64,000 nt of DNA, taken from Modicisalibacter luteus DSM 23508 (GTDB taxonomy: Bacteria > Pseudomonadota > Gammaproteobacteria > Pseudomonadales > Halomonadaceae). The notes under the pieces were generated by a model. That model was given only the letters and a program-made list of their open reading frames with translations. It did no database searches and was not told where the DNA came from. Made by a program: the position numbers and the translations under genes. The stretch lies in contig NZ_KB899992.1 of NCBI RefSeq assembly GCF_000378505.1, forward strand, positions 62,001-126,000, written 5' to 3'. Below, one piece after another: positions 27,999-37,919 of the stretch; within the stretch, counting starts at the first letter, position 1; each line of letters starts with the position of its first letter.

Positions 27999-29894
27999 AT
28001 GCGTAAACGCCGTGAGACCCTAAAGGACACTGAGCAGGAAGTTCGCGTCTTTCGTAACCGTTCACTGCTGGCTGCCTTGGTGGTGGTGCTGATGACAGGC
28101 GGGCTAGTGACCCGCCTTGTCTATCTGCAAGTGGTTCAGCATGACATCTATATCACTCGATCGGACAAGAACCGCGTACGCGTCGAGCCGTTACCGCCGA
28201 CTCGTGGCCTGCTGCTGGATCGCAACGGTATGCTGCTGGCCGAAAACCGGCCGACTTACAACCTGACCATTGTGCCCGAGCGGGTCGGTGATCTGGAGGA
28301 GACGCTGCAGTTACTGGTAGATATCCTTGAGTTGCCCGAGGATCAGGTCGCGGTATTCAAGGAGCGTTCGCGTCAGCGTCAGCGCCCATTCCAGCCTGCC
28401 TTGCTGATGAGCGAGCTCAACGAAAAGCAGATTGCCCAGTTGGCCATCAACCGTTTTCGTTTGCCCGGCATCGAGGTCGAGGCGCAACTGCTGCGTTACT
28501 ACCCGGATACCGACATCATGTCGCATGTGGTCGGCTATGTGGGGCGCATCAATGCCGAAGAGCTGGCGAATCTCGACAAGGGCGACTATGCGGGGACTCA
28601 CTTCATCGGCAAGACCGGCGTGGAAAAAGAATATGAGGCAGTCCTGCATGGCGAGGCCGGTCTGCGCAAGGTCGAAACCAACGCCCGCGGTCGTGTCCTG
28701 AGGGAGCTGGGGCGCACCGATCCCTCACCCGGCAAGGACATTGTGCTGTCTATTGACAAGCGCCTGCAGAAGCTCGCCTATCAGTTGCTGGACGGGCGGC
28801 GTGGCTCGATCGTGGCCATCCAGCCGAAGACCGGTGAAATTCTTGCCATGGTGTCGTCGCCGGGATTCAATTCCAACCTGTTCGTGACCGGAATCAGTTA
28901 CCAGGATTACCGGGGGCTGCAGAACGATCCCGACCTGCCGCTGTATAATCGGTCGATTCGTGGACAGTACCCGCCGGCATCCACAGTCAAGCCTTATGTG
29001 GCGTTGGCGGGGCTCGAGAATGGCGTCACTACACCCACTAAGACCGTCTACGACCCGGGCTTTTACAAACTGCCGGGATTTGACCGGCGTTACCATAACT
29101 GGTTGCGCTGGGGGCATGGGCGAGTCGACATGCGCCGTGCCATTGTGGTTTCCAACGACACGTATTTCTATAACCTGGCCCATGACCTGGGGATCGATCG
29201 TCTGGCGTCTTTCATGAATCGGTTTGGTTTCGGCGAGGAGACCAGCTACGACGTTTATGGCGCAGCCAGTGGCCTGATGCCTTCCAGTGAGTGGAAGCGT
29301 GAGCGTCACGGGCAGGTCTGGTTCCCTGGTGAAACCCTGTCGGTGGGTATCGGTCAGGGTTACTGGCTGGCCACGCCGTTGCAAATGGCAACGGCCATGT
29401 CAGTACTGGCGAACCGCGGTGAGTGGGTTACGCCGCACTTGGCCAAGCAAATCGACGGCGAAGCGGTCAAACCACCCAAGCTGAAGGAGGATATTGAGCT
29501 ATCCAACGAGCAGTGGTGGAATCTTGTCAACGGCGCCTTGGAAGACGTCATGACCGGAAGCGAAGGAACAGCACGCCGCTCCGGTCAAAACCTGGCCTAT
29601 CGCATGGCCGGCAAATCGGGGACTGCACAGGTTTTCACGCTTTCGAACGATGAGCGTTATAACGCGGCGGAGCTCGAGGAGCGCCTGCACGATCATGCGC
29701 TGTTCACCGCGTTCGCACCCATCGAGGATCCTAAGATCGCCTTGGCCGTGATTATCGAGAATGCCGGGGGTGGTAGTAGCCACGCAGCACCTCTGGCGCG
29801 TCAACTGCTGGACGCCTGGCTGTTACCGCACGATGAAAGCCTGGAAGCGGCAGCCGAAGCCACCGAGGAGCACGAGATTCATGAAACCGAATGA
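27999..29894 (+). CDS. mrdA: Penicillin-binding protein 2 (rod-shape transpeptidase)
   Basis: MrdA is the elongasome transpeptidase that crosslinks lateral-wall peptidoglycan with RodA. The 631-residue protein has a short cytoplasmic tail, one membrane anchor (about 20-45), the PBP dimer domain (VEPLPPTRGLLLDRNG) and the transpeptidase domain with S328-T-V-K331 in YPPASTVKPY, a S-x-N motif in VVSNDTYFYN and K-S-G-T in AGKSGTAQVF. A Glu-rich tail ends the protein. Its stop overlaps the start of mrdB. Confidence 0.96.
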   Translation: MRKRRETLKDTEQEVRVFRNRSLLAALVVVLMTGGLVTRLVYLQVVQHDIYITRSDKNRVRVEPLPPTRGLLLDRNGMLLAENRPTYNLTIVPERVGDLEETLQLLVDILELPEDQVAVFKERSRQRQRPFQPALLMSELNEKQIAQLAINRFRLPGIEVEAQLLRYYPDTDIMSHVVGYVGRINAEELANLDKGDYAGTHFIGKTGVEKEYEAVLHGEAGLRKVETNARGRVLRELGRTDPSPGKDIVLSIDKRLQKLAYQLLDGRRGSIVAIQPKTGEILAMVSSPGFNSNLFVTGISYQDYRGLQNDPDLPLYNRSIRGQYPPASTVKPYVALAGLENGVTTPTKTVYDPGFYKLPGFDRRYHNWLRWGHGRVDMRRAIVVSNDTYFYNLAHDLGIDRLASFMNRFGFGEETSYDVYGAASGLMPSSEWKRERHGQVWFPGETLSVGIGQGYWLATPLQMATAMSVLANRGEWVTPHLAKQIDGEAVKPPKLKEDIELSNEQWWNLVNGALEDVMTGSEGTARRSGQNLAYRMAGKSGTAQVFTLSNDERYNAAELEERLHDHALFTAFAPIEDPKIALAVIIENAGGGSSHAAPLARQLLDAWLLPHDESLEAAAEATEEHEIHETE

Positions 29895-31026
29895 GTCGGC
29901 CCTGCTCCAGGCCAGCCGTGGACGCGCGATGAAGCGACGCCGTAGCGTGTGGGAGCGGATCCACATTGACCCCTGGTTGCTGGGCCTGCTGCTGGTGCTG
30001 TTGGTAAGCGGCCTGGTCGTGCTGTATAGCGCCAGCGGACAGAACCTGGCCGTGGTTGAGGGCCAAATGATGCGCTTCGGGGTAGCGCTGTCAGCGATGG
30101 TGATACTGGCGCAACTGTCTCCGACTACCCTATATCGCTGGTCGCTGCCGTTATACCTTGCTGGGCTGGCCATGTTGATCGCCGTGGAGATTATGGGGGA
30201 CATAGGCATGGGGGCACAGCGTTGGCTGGTGATTCCCGGCGTGGTGCGTTTCCAGCCGTCGGAGCTGATGAAGCTGGCGATGCCGATGATGATTGCCGCT
30301 TACCTTCATCGCCGGCCACTGCCGCCGGGACTCAAGGACATTTTGGTATGTGGGATAATCTTGGCTGTGCCGGTCGTGCTGATCGCCAAGCAGCCGGACC
30401 TTGGAACGTCATTGCTGGTTGCCAGCGCCGCTATCTTCGTGTTGTTGATGGCCGGGCTCTCCTGGCGTTTGATTGGGTTTCTCGCCCTGTTGGCTGCAGC
30501 CGCACTGCCATTGTTGTGGCTCAACATGCACACTTACCAGCGTCAGCGGGTACTCACTTTTCTGAATCCAGAAAGCGATCCGCTGGGGGCAGGTTGGAAC
30601 ATCATTCAGTCGACCACGGCGATTGGCAGCGGCGGTATCAGCGGCAAGGGGTGGACGCAGGGCACACAGTCACAACTGGAGTTCCTGCCTGAGCGGCATA
30701 CCGATTTCATTGTTGCCGTGCTGGGCGAAGAGTTCGGCCTGATTGGTATGCTGCTGATCCTGATTCTTTACTTGATGATTGTGATGCGAGGACTGATCAT
30801 CGCCAATCGCGCTCAGGACACTTATGGGCGCCTTGTGGCTGGCAGTATCACGCTGACATTCTTCATCTATCTGTTCGTGAATGTCGGAATGGTCAGTGGC
30901 ATCCTGCCTGTGGTGGGCGTGCCGTTGCCGCTGGTCAGCTTCGGGGGTACCTCCAGCGTGACCTTGCTGGCCGGTTTCGGTATTCTCATGTCGATTCACA
31001 GCCATCGTCGCCTGCTGCCACGTTAG
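29881..31026 (+). CDS. mrdB: Peptidoglycan glycosyltransferase RodA
   Basis: RodA is the SEDS-family glycosyltransferase of the elongasome. The 381-residue protein has a basic N-terminus, WERIHIDPWLLGLLLVLLVSG, about ten membrane helices, the conserved LVIPGVVRFQPSELMKLAMP segment, and the extracellular ERHTDFIVAVLGEEFGLIG and PLVSFGGTSSVTLLAGFG of SEDS proteins. The ATG at 29881 overlaps mrdA by 14 bases and has GAGGAG upstream; a second ATG at 29929 is possible. Confidence 0.96.
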   Translation: MKPNESALLQASRGRAMKRRRSVWERIHIDPWLLGLLLVLLVSGLVVLYSASGQNLAVVEGQMMRFGVALSAMVILAQLSPTTLYRWSLPLYLAGLAMLIAVEIMGDIGMGAQRWLVIPGVVRFQPSELMKLAMPMMIAAYLHRRPLPPGLKDILVCGIILAVPVVLIAKQPDLGTSLLVASAAIFVLLMAGLSWRLIGFLALLAAAALPLLWLNMHTYQRQRVLTFLNPESDPLGAGWNIIQSTTAIGSGGISGKGWTQGTQSQLEFLPERHTDFIVAVLGEEFGLIGMLLILILYLMIVMRGLIIANRAQDTYGRLVAGSITLTFFIYLFVNVGMVSGILPVVGVPLPLVSFGGTSSVTLLAGFGILMSIHSHRRLLPR

Positions 31027-31099
31027 CCGGCTTCCGGCGGCACTCGCGACCACGGTGTCAGAGATAGCGAATGCGCATTTTCAGGGGAGTCGCAAGACG

Positions 31100-32131
31100 A
31101 TGAGGGGAGCCTTTGGTCAGGCAAAGCGGGCCCTTGCCACGCTCGTGTCGGGTAGCATGTTGCTGGCGGTGCCGGCATTCGGTGCCGAAAGTTTCGACCC
31201 GGGCAGCCATGAGGGCGCACGCGCCCTAGTCGACGAGCTAGCTTCCCAAGGGGTGGATCGCGACTGGTTGGAACTGGCGCTGAGTCGTGCCGAGTATCGC
31301 CCGGCGGTACTTGAGGCCATGTCGGGTGCTGCAGAACGTCGCCTGCGCTGGGATGAGTACCGCAATATCTTTATCAAGCCCGAGCGTATCGAGGCCGGTG
31401 TAAGTTTCATTGAGGCTCACCGTGAGGCTTTTGAGCGGGCCGAAGCCCAATACGGCGTGCCTCCGGAAATAATTGCCGCGATAATTGGCGTGGAAACCTT
31501 CTATGGGAGACATACCGGCAGCCATCGCGTCATCGACTCGCTGGCCACGCTGGCCTTCCACCACCCGCGCCGCGGAACGTTCTTCCGTGGCGAGCTGGCT
31601 GCGTTTCTGGAAATTACCAGCGAGCAGCAGGTCGATCCGTTGACCCTCGATGGTTCCTACGCGGGTGCCATGGGCTATCCGCAGTTCATCCCGACCAGCT
31701 ACCAGGCGTATGCTGTCGACTTCGACGATGATGGCATGCGTGACTTGTGGCACAACCCGGTCGATGCGATCGGTAGTGTCGGCAATTATTTTGCTCGTCA
31801 TGGCTGGACAGCTGGTCAACCGGTGGTTTCCGAGGCTACGGGGCCTGCCACCCAGCCCGAAGGTATCGCCTTTAATCGCACCGAAAAGCCCTATGTCTCG
31901 CTCGCCTCTCTGGCCGGGCAGGGTATTGAGCCTGTCGGCAGCGCGCAGGGGATGAGTGAGACCACCCAGGTCATTCCCGTGGCATTGGACTTTGCCGATG
32001 GCAAGCTGGAGTATCGCCTCGGTCACCATAATTTCTACGTCATCACCCGTTACAACCATAGTCATCTTTATGCCATGGCCGTCACCACGCTGGCCGAGCG
32101 TATCCGTGCAGCCATGGAGGGAGAGTCATGA
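31100..32131 (+). CDS. mltB: Lytic murein transglycosylase B
   Basis: MltB cleaves the glycan backbone to 1,6-anhydroMurNAc. The 343-residue protein has a signal peptide (RALATLVSGSMLLAVPAFGAE) and the SLT-like fold with catalytic E132 in IIGVETFYGRHTG, RVIDSLATLAFHHPRR, and the calcium-loop-like sequence DFDDDGMRDLW. E. coli MltB is a lipoprotein; here no lipobox cysteine is present, so the mature enzyme is predicted soluble in the periplasm. The gene overlaps rlpA by ATGA. Confidence 0.93.
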   Translation: MRGAFGQAKRALATLVSGSMLLAVPAFGAESFDPGSHEGARALVDELASQGVDRDWLELALSRAEYRPAVLEAMSGAAERRLRWDEYRNIFIKPERIEAGVSFIEAHREAFERAEAQYGVPPEIIAAIIGVETFYGRHTGSHRVIDSLATLAFHHPRRGTFFRGELAAFLEITSEQQVDPLTLDGSYAGAMGYPQFIPTSYQAYAVDFDDDGMRDLWHNPVDAIGSVGNYFARHGWTAGQPVVSEATGPATQPEGIAFNRTEKPYVSLASLAGQGIEPVGSAQGMSETTQVIPVALDFADGKLEYRLGHHNFYVITRYNHSHLYAMAVTTLAERIRAAMEGES

Positions 32132-33177
32132 ACTCTCGTTTGCTGGGAGTGGGAATAGTCGTCTCGCTGTTGGCTGGTTGTGCTGGTGGAGGTGGCGGTT
32201 ACCAAGGCGGACAGGAAGGTGGGGCCAAGAGTAGCGGTGGCGGCCGTTACGCCATGGATAGCGATGCCTATCCGGATCTGCCGCCTGATGTGTCCAACGT
32301 GCCGGATGCCGTGCCTCGTGTCGAGCCGTTGTCACGCAGCGGCAACCGTTCGACTTACGAAGTCTGGGGCAAGACGTATCATGTGTTGCCCAGCGCCGAG
32401 GGTTACGAGCAGGGAGGGAAGGCCTCCTGGTATGGTGAAAAGTTCCACGGCTATGCCACAGCCAGTGGTGAGATCTATGACATGTACAAGATGTCGGCCG
32501 CGCATCGCTCGTTGCCTCTGCCGACCTATGCGCGTGTCACCAATGTCGATAACAATCGCTCGGTGATCGTCAAGGTCAACGATCGAGGCCCCTTTCATGA
32601 TGACCGTCTCATCGACTTATCCTATGCCGCTGCCGCTCGTCTGGGCATCCTGCGCAACGGCACCGGTCATGTGCGTGTCGAGGCCATCGACCCCGTGGTT
32701 TGGCAGGCCAACCAGAAACGTCAGCAGAAGCAGACATCGCCATCGAACTCGTCGGCCTCAAGGCTTGCCCAGGCTACACCGCCGGCCAATCATTCTCCGT
32801 CGGGCATGTCACAGGCTAGTTCCGCCAGTGCTAGCGCTGCCAGCGTGGCGCCGGCAGGCACAGCCGCTGCGTCCGGCAGCGCCCAGCCGGCGAGTACTGC
32901 CGCCCAGCCGGCAGCCCGCCAGACCGATACCGCCGGCGCGTCGCCAAGTCAGCAAGTCTATCTGCAAGTCGCGGCCCTCGGCTCGGCATCCGGCGCTCAG
33001 GCTCTGCGCGACCGTTTGCAGAACGAACTGGACAGCCCGGTGCGCATCGATAGCGACGAGCGATTACATCGTGTCCAGGTTGGCCCGGTTCGAGACTCCC
33101 TCGAACTCGAGGCATTACGCAGTGAACTGCGTCGCGTGGGATACGCGCAATCCTTTACCATTACAACCAGCGACTGA
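32128..33177 (+). CDS. rlpA: Septal ring lytic transglycosylase RlpA (lipoprotein)
   Basis: RlpA is an outer-membrane lipoprotein that cleaves denuded septal glycans in pseudomonads. The 349-residue protein has a lipobox LAGC (C18), a Gly-rich segment, the double-psi beta-barrel domain (about 88-185) with GKASWYGEKFHGYATASGE, RSVIVKVNDRGPFHDDRLIDLS, a long Ser/Ala/Pro linker and a C-terminal SPOR domain (about 270-349; QVYLQVAALGSASGAQALRDRL). It is co-transcribed with mltB and followed by dacA, the conserved elongasome cluster. Confidence 0.95.
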   Translation: MNSRLLGVGIVVSLLAGCAGGGGGYQGGQEGGAKSSGGGRYAMDSDAYPDLPPDVSNVPDAVPRVEPLSRSGNRSTYEVWGKTYHVLPSAEGYEQGGKASWYGEKFHGYATASGEIYDMYKMSAAHRSLPLPTYARVTNVDNNRSVIVKVNDRGPFHDDRLIDLSYAAAARLGILRNGTGHVRVEAIDPVVWQANQKRQQKQTSPSNSSASRLAQATPPANHSPSGMSQASSASASAASVAPAGTAAASGSAQPASTAAQPAARQTDTAGASPSQQVYLQVAALGSASGAQALRDRLQNELDSPVRIDSDERLHRVQVGPVRDSLELEALRSELRRVGYAQSFTITTSD

Positions 33178-33216
33178 GCTGATCATCGTTCATCGACCCG
33201 AACCACGAGAAACCCC

Positions 33217-34410
33217 ATGAGATTGCCTGCTTTACCGTTCCTGTCCTGGCGTCTACTTCCTGCCGTGGTCACGGCTTGTGCATTGTTCATCCAGCCTGTC
33301 CAGGCCCAGGAGACGACGCTTCCGGATACCATGATTCCTTCGCCGCCGGCGTTGAATGCTACATCATGGATATTGATGGATGCCAACAGCGGCGAAGTGC
33401 TTGTCGAGCACGATGCCGATCAGCCATTGCCGCCAGCCAGCCTGACAAAAATGATGACGGCCTACCTGGTCGAGCATGAGATCGATGCTGGCAATATTTC
33501 CCCCGACGACATGGTGAACATCAGCGAGAATGCCTGGCGTACCGGCGGGTCCCGCATGTTTATCCGTGAAGGAACACAGGTCAGTGTCTCCGACCTGCTC
33601 AAAGGCGTGGTTATCCAGTCGGGCAACGATGCGAGTGTGGCGCTGGCTGAGCATATCGCCGGGGGCGAATCGTCCTTCGCCGATCTGATGAATCAGCAGG
33701 CCAAGCGAATGGGCATGCATAACAGCCACTTCGTCAACGCTACCGGGTTACCTCACGAGAACCATTATGCGTCGGCACAAGATCTGGCAATCCTGGCCAA
33801 GCACATCATTCAGGATTTTCCCGGCCACTATCAGATCTATTCCGAAAAGTATTTTACCTACAACGATATTCGCCAGCCCAACCGCAATCGCCTGCTGTGG
33901 CGCGACCCCACAGTCGATGGCTTGAAGACGGGGCATACCGATGAAGCCGGTTATTGTTTGGTAGCCTCGGCCAAGAAGGGCGACATGCGCCTGATTGCCG
34001 TAGTGATGGGAACCAATTCCGACGAAGCCCGGGCTCAGGAAACCCAGAAGTTGCTGAGCTATGGCTTCCGCTTCTTCGAAACCTTCAAGCTCTACGAGCA
34101 GGGGGCCGTGCTCAACGAGCCTCGCGTATGGGGGGGGAGCAAGGACAACGTTCGGGTCGGGGTTGGCGAAGCTCTCTATCTTACCGTGCCCCAGGGCAAG
34201 CGTGACCAGATGACGGCGCAGCTCAACATTCAGGAGTCTATCAAGGCTCCGATTCAAGCCGGCGAGCAGCTCGGTACCCTGCAGATCAGCCTGGGCGAGG
34301 AGCGCGTCAAGGAGCAGCCACTCATTGCGTTGGAAGCGGTGGAAGACGGAGGCTTCTTCAAGCGTATCTGGGACATGGTGCTGCAATTCTTCACTGGCCT
34401 GTTCGACTGA
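33217..34410 (+). CDS. dacA: D-alanyl-D-alanine carboxypeptidase (PBP5/6 type)
   Basis: Removes the terminal D-Ala from pentapeptides. The 397-residue protein has a signal peptide ending near ALFIQPVQA (30), the catalytic S75-L-T-K78, S135-G-N137 in QSGNDASVAL and K-T-G in GLKTGHTDEAG, followed by the C-terminal all-beta domain and an amphipathic anchoring helix (GFFKRIWDMVLQFFTGLF). Start at 33217 is the only ATG giving the signal. dacC is the name used for close paralogues; this neighbourhood favours dacA. Confidence 0.93.
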   Translation: MRLPALPFLSWRLLPAVVTACALFIQPVQAQETTLPDTMIPSPPALNATSWILMDANSGEVLVEHDADQPLPPASLTKMMTAYLVEHEIDAGNISPDDMVNISENAWRTGGSRMFIREGTQVSVSDLLKGVVIQSGNDASVALAEHIAGGESSFADLMNQQAKRMGMHNSHFVNATGLPHENHYASAQDLAILAKHIIQDFPGHYQIYSEKYFTYNDIRQPNRNRLLWRDPTVDGLKTGHTDEAGYCLVASAKKGDMRLIAVVMGTNSDEARAQETQKLLSYGFRFFETFKLYEQGAVLNEPRVWGGSKDNVRVGVGEALYLTVPQGKRDQMTAQLNIQESIKAPIQAGEQLGTLQISLGEERVKEQPLIALEAVEDGGFFKRIWDMVLQFFTGLFD

Positions 34411-34449
34411 ATGAAGGCGGCCAGTGGCCTAGACCGCTGGCCGTTGAGT

Positions 34450-34498
34450 CTTACCAAGACGGGCGTCGTTTCCCACCGATGAAGCCGGTCTTGGTAAG
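34450..34498. promoter_or_regulatory. Long-loop inverted repeat upstream of ybeD
   Basis: An 11-bp perfect stem CTTACCAAGAC / GTCTTGGTAAG (34450-34460 and 34488-34498) with a 27-nt loop follows dacA; a second imperfect stem formed by GGCCAG and CTGGCC lies just upstream. No T-run follows. It may be a processing or attenuation element, or a dyad operator for ybeD-lipB. Confidence 0.4.
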
Positions 34499-34550
34499 AG
34501 GCGCATAGGTTGAGTAGAATACTCGGAAATGCCATTTGCCGAGTGATCCT

Positions 34551-34862
34551 ATGACCGACAAGTCGCTGCGGGACCTCCGCATGTCGGGCTCGCCGTCGGC
34601 GCCACAGGCGCCCAAGGTTGAGTTTCCCTGTGATTATCCCATCAAGATCGTGGGCGACGCCGCTCACGATTTCCAGACCGTCGTGATCGACGTGGTCGAA
34701 GCGCATTCTCCGGGCTTCGACCGGGAAAGTGTGCGCGTCGTCGATAGCCGTAATGGCAAGTTTCAGTCGGTGCGTGTCACCATTACCGCCACCGGTAACG
34801 ATCAGTTGCGTGCTCTGTTCGCCTCGCTCAAGGCCACCGGGCGCGTCCATATGGTGCTGTGA
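34551..34862 (+). CDS. ybeD: DUF493 (YbeD) family protein
   Basis: A 103-residue ACT-like-fold protein linked genetically to lipoate synthesis: [25 protein letters not shown] and [23 protein letters not shown] match YbeD. The N-terminal 20 residues ([15 protein letters not shown]) are a longer tail than in E. coli. The start at 34551 is preferred over a TTG 15 bases upstream. It overlaps lipB, mirroring the ybeD-lipB order of E. coli. Confidence 0.92.
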   Translation: MTDKSLRDLRMSGSPSAPQAPKVEFPCDYPIKIVGDAAHDFQTVVIDVVEAHSPGFDRESVRVVDSRNGKFQSVRVTITATGNDQLRALFASLKATGRVHMVL

Positions 34863-35524
34863 TGGAGCGTGAGGGCGGGATGCCGCCAGTCTATTTACAT
34901 CGATTGGGGCGCCGTCCCTATACCCCTGTCTGGCATGCCATGCGCGAACTCACCGATACCCGCAATGCCCAGACGCCTGACCAGTTCTGGCTGGTGGAGC
35001 ACGAGCCGGTATTCACCCAGGGACAGGCTGGTAAGCCGGAGCATTTGCTCATGCCTGGTGATATCCCGGTAGTGGCTACCGACCGGGGTGGACAAGTGAC
35101 TTACCATGGGCCGGGGCAGGTGGTGCTGTATCCGCTTCTCGATGTGCGGCGGGCAGGGCTAGGTGTCCGTGACCTGGTTAGCGCCTTGGAGCAGTCTGTG
35201 ATCACTTTGCTTGCCGAGCATGGAGTGACGGCACATGCCCGTCCCGATGCGCCGGGAGTCTATGTGGCGGATGCCAAGATCGCATCTCTCGGGTTGCGGA
35301 TTCGGCGCGGCGCCAGCTTTCATGGCGTGGCGCTCAATGTCGATGTCGACCTGTCGCCATTCTCGCGGATCAACCCCTGTGGCTATGCCGGCATGGCCAT
35401 GACACGGCTCGTCGATCTTGTCGATGACTGCCCCGACACCGATAAGGTGTCCCTGCAGTTGGCCGAGTGTTTGGTTCGGGAACTGGGGCGGGAACTTGTA
35501 CTGGACGGCTCCGTCTGCGTATAA
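34862..35524 (+). CDS. lipB: Octanoyl-[acyl-carrier-protein]:protein N-octanoyltransferase
   Basis: LipB transfers octanoate from ACP to lipoyl domains, the first step of lipoate formation. The 220-residue protein has [38 protein letters not shown], the catalytic lysine K139 in [16 protein letters not shown] and the nucleophilic C173 in INPCGYAG. The ATG at 34862 overlaps the ybeD stop; ATG 34880 with an upstream GAGG is an alternative start. LipA would act next on the same domain, e.g. on BkdB or PDH E2. Confidence 0.96.
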   Translation: MEREGGMPPVYLHRLGRRPYTPVWHAMRELTDTRNAQTPDQFWLVEHEPVFTQGQAGKPEHLLMPGDIPVVATDRGGQVTYHGPGQVVLYPLLDVRRAGLGVRDLVSALEQSVITLLAEHGVTAHARPDAPGVYVADAKIASLGLRIRRGASFHGVALNVDVDLSPFSRINPCGYAGMAMTRLVDLVDDCPDTDKVSLQLAECLVRELGRELVLDGSVCV

Positions 35525-35570
35525 GCGGTATCACTGCCTTCGTTTTTTCATCGCCTCGATGGAAGCTATA

Positions 35571-35605
35571 CGGCCTCCACCGGCTCAGTGAGCCGGTGGA
35601 GGCCG
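35571..35605. terminator. Bidirectional terminator between lipB and lipA
   Basis: A perfect 15-bp stem CGGCCTCCACCGGCT / AGCCGGTGGAGGCCG (35571-35585, 35591-35605) with a CAGTG loop lies between the convergent genes. T-runs are poor on both sides, so strength is inferred from the stem. Confidence 0.7.
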
Positions 35606-35656
35606 TTGTGATGCGTTATCGAGTGTGGCTTGAAGGTGGTCTGTGGTGTTGTGCAA

Positions 35657-36712
35657 TTAGCCGACGTTGATGGCTGCGATGCGGTTCGGATCAGTCTCTT
35701 GGCCGGGTACCTTGGCGGGGGCGGCCAGGCCGAGGTTGTTTTTCTCGAATACTCGGTCGGCCCGGTAGCTGGAGCGAACCAGAGGGCCGGACGGCACTTC
35801 CATGAAGCCCTTTTCCAGGCCCAGCACGCGATAGCGCTCGAACTCCTCCGGGGTGACCCAGCGCTCCACCGGCAGGTGATTACGAGTGGGCTGTAGATAC
35901 TGACCCAGCGTGACGATGTCTACGCCGATGGCGCGCAAGTCATCGAAGGTTGTCAGGATTTCTTCTTCCGTCTCGCCGAGCCCCAGCATCAAACTGGTTT
36001 TAGTGATTACCTCGGGGCGATGCCGCTTGGCATGGGCCAGGACGTCGAGCGTCTTGCGATAGCCGGCGCGAGGGTCGCGCACGCGCTGGGTCAGGCGCTC
36101 CACGGTCTCAACGTTCTGGGCGAACACCTCGAGACCGGAGTCGACGACCCGTTCGATGGCGCTGGGGACGCCGTCGAAATCGGGTGTCAGGGCCTCTACC
36201 GCCACTTCAGGCGTGCGCGCCTTGATGGCGCGGATGCAATCGGCGTAGTGACCGGCGCCGCCGTCCGGGAGATCATCGCGGTCTACGGAAGTGAGTACCA
36301 CATAGCGCAGCCCCATGAGTTCCACTGACTTGGCGGTGTTTGCCGGCTCCTCGACATCGAGCCAGCCCCGAGGATTGCCGGTATCGACGGCGCAGAAACG
36401 GCAGGCCCGGGTGCATACCGAACCCATCAGCATGATGGTGGCGGTACCATTGCTCCAGCATTCGCCCATGTTCGGACAGTGGGACTCGGCGCAAACAGTG
36501 CTGAGCCGATGCTCGGCCACGTTCCTCTTCACGGCGTCGAAGCGCTCGCCTCCGGGAATCCGAGCGCGTAGCCACTGAGGCTTGCGCCCGGTGACGCCGC
36601 CGTCGTCCTCGACTCGACTGCGCACTTTCATGCCGTCCTTGATGGCGGCTATGCCATGGTCATTGCGGTATTTTTCGCCGCTGGAGACGCGTTTGGAAGG
36701 GGTGTCGCTCAT
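35657..36712 (-). CDS. lipA: Lipoyl synthase
   Basis: LipA is a radical-SAM enzyme inserting two sulfurs into octanoyl-lipoyl domains. The 351-residue protein has the auxiliary cluster cysteines in [12 protein letters not shown], the radical-SAM [37 protein letters not shown] and the C-terminal V-R-S-S-Y-R-A motif that supplies a serine ligand. The start at 36712 fits the family. Unlike most gammaproteobacteria, where lipB and lipA run the same way, this gene points toward lipB. Confidence 0.97.
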   Translation of the reverse strand: MSDTPSKRVSSGEKYRNDHGIAAIKDGMKVRSRVEDDGGVTGRKPQWLRARIPGGERFDAVKRNVAEHRLSTVCAESHCPNMGECWSNGTATIMLMGSVCTRACRFCAVDTGNPRGWLDVEEPANTAKSVELMGLRYVVLTSVDRDDLPDGGAGHYADCIRAIKARTPEVAVEALTPDFDGVPSAIERVVDSGLEVFAQNVETVERLTQRVRDPRAGYRKTLDVLAHAKRHRPEVITKTSLMLGLGETEEEILTTFDDLRAIGVDIVTLGQYLQPTRNHLPVERWVTPEEFERYRVLGLEKGFMEVPSGPLVRSSYRADRVFEKNNLGLAAPAKVPGQETDPNRIAAINVG

Positions 36713-36899
36713 AGCTGTGAGCCTCTCTGCTCGCCGGCCGATGACGCCGAGACTGCGCTGCCACGGAGCCGCCGGGAGCGCGTCGGTCGGCGTTTCCAGG
36801 CAGCCTGGCACGTCGAATAATGCGTGTATCTCAGCGCATAAAATACCACAGGACACGCTATTCTGGACAGGCCGCCCAAGGGGGCAGAAACGGCGCCGG

Positions 36900-37886
36900 T
36901 CAGTGATCGGCCATGGGCAGGCAGACGAAACTAGGTCCCGGTGCGGGCTCCAGTGGCGCCTTGAAATGCGCGTTGAGTTCGGGCAGCAGTTCGCGCACGA
37001 AGCGCAGGAACAACTCGGTAACCGGGGTCGGGTAACGATCCTTGGGGTAGACGGTGCACCATGAACGCCTGAGCGGAAAGCCGGGCAGGTGCGGCGAGGC
37101 CAGCAGACCGGCTGCCAGCTCCAGCTGTACGGCCAGGCGGGGAAGAACCGCTACGCCGAGATGCGCCATGACACCTTGTTTGATAGCTTCGTTGGTACCC
37201 AATTCAATGGTATGTGCCAGTGACACACGCTCGCGAGCCACAAATTCCTCGAAGGCGGTTCGTGTTCCTGAGCCTGGCTCGCGCATCAGTACATAATGAC
37301 GGGCGAAGTCTTCCAGTGATGCGGATTCGGCGGTGAGCAGGGGGTGCCCGGGCCATACGACGGGAATCATTTCGTTATCGAGGATAGGCATGAAGGCCAG
37401 GTTGGCGTCGTCGGGCACCATTCCCATGATGACCAGATCGTCACGGCGCTCGGCGAGCCGCTCCAAAGCCTGCCCACGGTTGCATACGCGCAGGCGAATC
37501 TGGACTTCCGGATAGCGGGCCCGAAAGCGCGCCAGAATGTGGGGTACCACGTACTGTGCAGTGGACACGGCCGCAAGGTTGAGCTCACCGCGAATGGTCC
37601 CGGCCAGTTCGGACAGTTCCATCTGCAGGCTGGAAACCTGGCCAAAGATGGACTGCACCGAGGCAGCCAGAGCATCAGCCGCCGGCAGGACATGAAGGGT
37701 TTTACCGGCGTACTTGAATAGTGGTTGTTCCAGCGCCTGTTCCAACTGGCGTATCTGTGCACTGACGGCCGGCTGTGTCAGGCCGAGCTGCTCGGCCGCC
37801 CGGGAATACGACTGCTGGCGATACACGGCCTGAAAGACCTGCAGTTGTCGAAAGGTCAGACGGTTGAGCAGATGGGGTCGAGACAT
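36900..37886 (-). CDS. pycR: LysR-type regulator, divergent from pycA (PycR-like)
   Basis: A 328-residue LysR-family transcription factor: N-terminal winged helix-turn-helix ([39 protein letters not shown]), then a periplasmic-binding-like effector domain ([19 protein letters not shown]...). It is divergent from pycA-pycB, the arrangement known for PycR in Pseudomonas aeruginosa, which controls pyruvate carboxylase. The ATG at 37886 is the family start. It resembles CbbR-type members in the effector domain, so another inducer is possible. Confidence 0.85.
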   Translation of the reverse strand: MSRPHLLNRLTFRQLQVFQAVYRQQSYSRAAEQLGLTQPAVSAQIRQLEQALEQPLFKYAGKTLHVLPAADALAASVQSIFGQVSSLQMELSELAGTIRGELNLAAVSTAQYVVPHILARFRARYPEVQIRLRVCNRGQALERLAERRDDLVIMGMVPDDANLAFMPILDNEMIPVVWPGHPLLTAESASLEDFARHYVLMREPGSGTRTAFEEFVARERVSLAHTIELGTNEAIKQGVMAHLGVAVLPRLAVQLELAAGLLASPHLPGFPLRRSWCTVYPKDRYPTPVTELFLRFVRELLPELNAHFKAPLEPAPGPSFVCLPMADH

Positions 37887-37901
37887 AGTTACCCGCCTAG
37901 G

Positions 37902-37919
37902 TATAAGCCACACCTTATA
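37902..37919. promoter_or_regulatory. LysR-type operator candidate
   Basis: TATAAG-N6-CTTATA (37902-37919) is a perfect dyad with the T-N11-A spacing expected for LysR-family proteins. It lies 15 bp from the pycR start and 137 bp upstream of pycA, next to an A/T-rich stretch. Autoregulation plus pycAB control is the natural reading. Confidence 0.55.
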
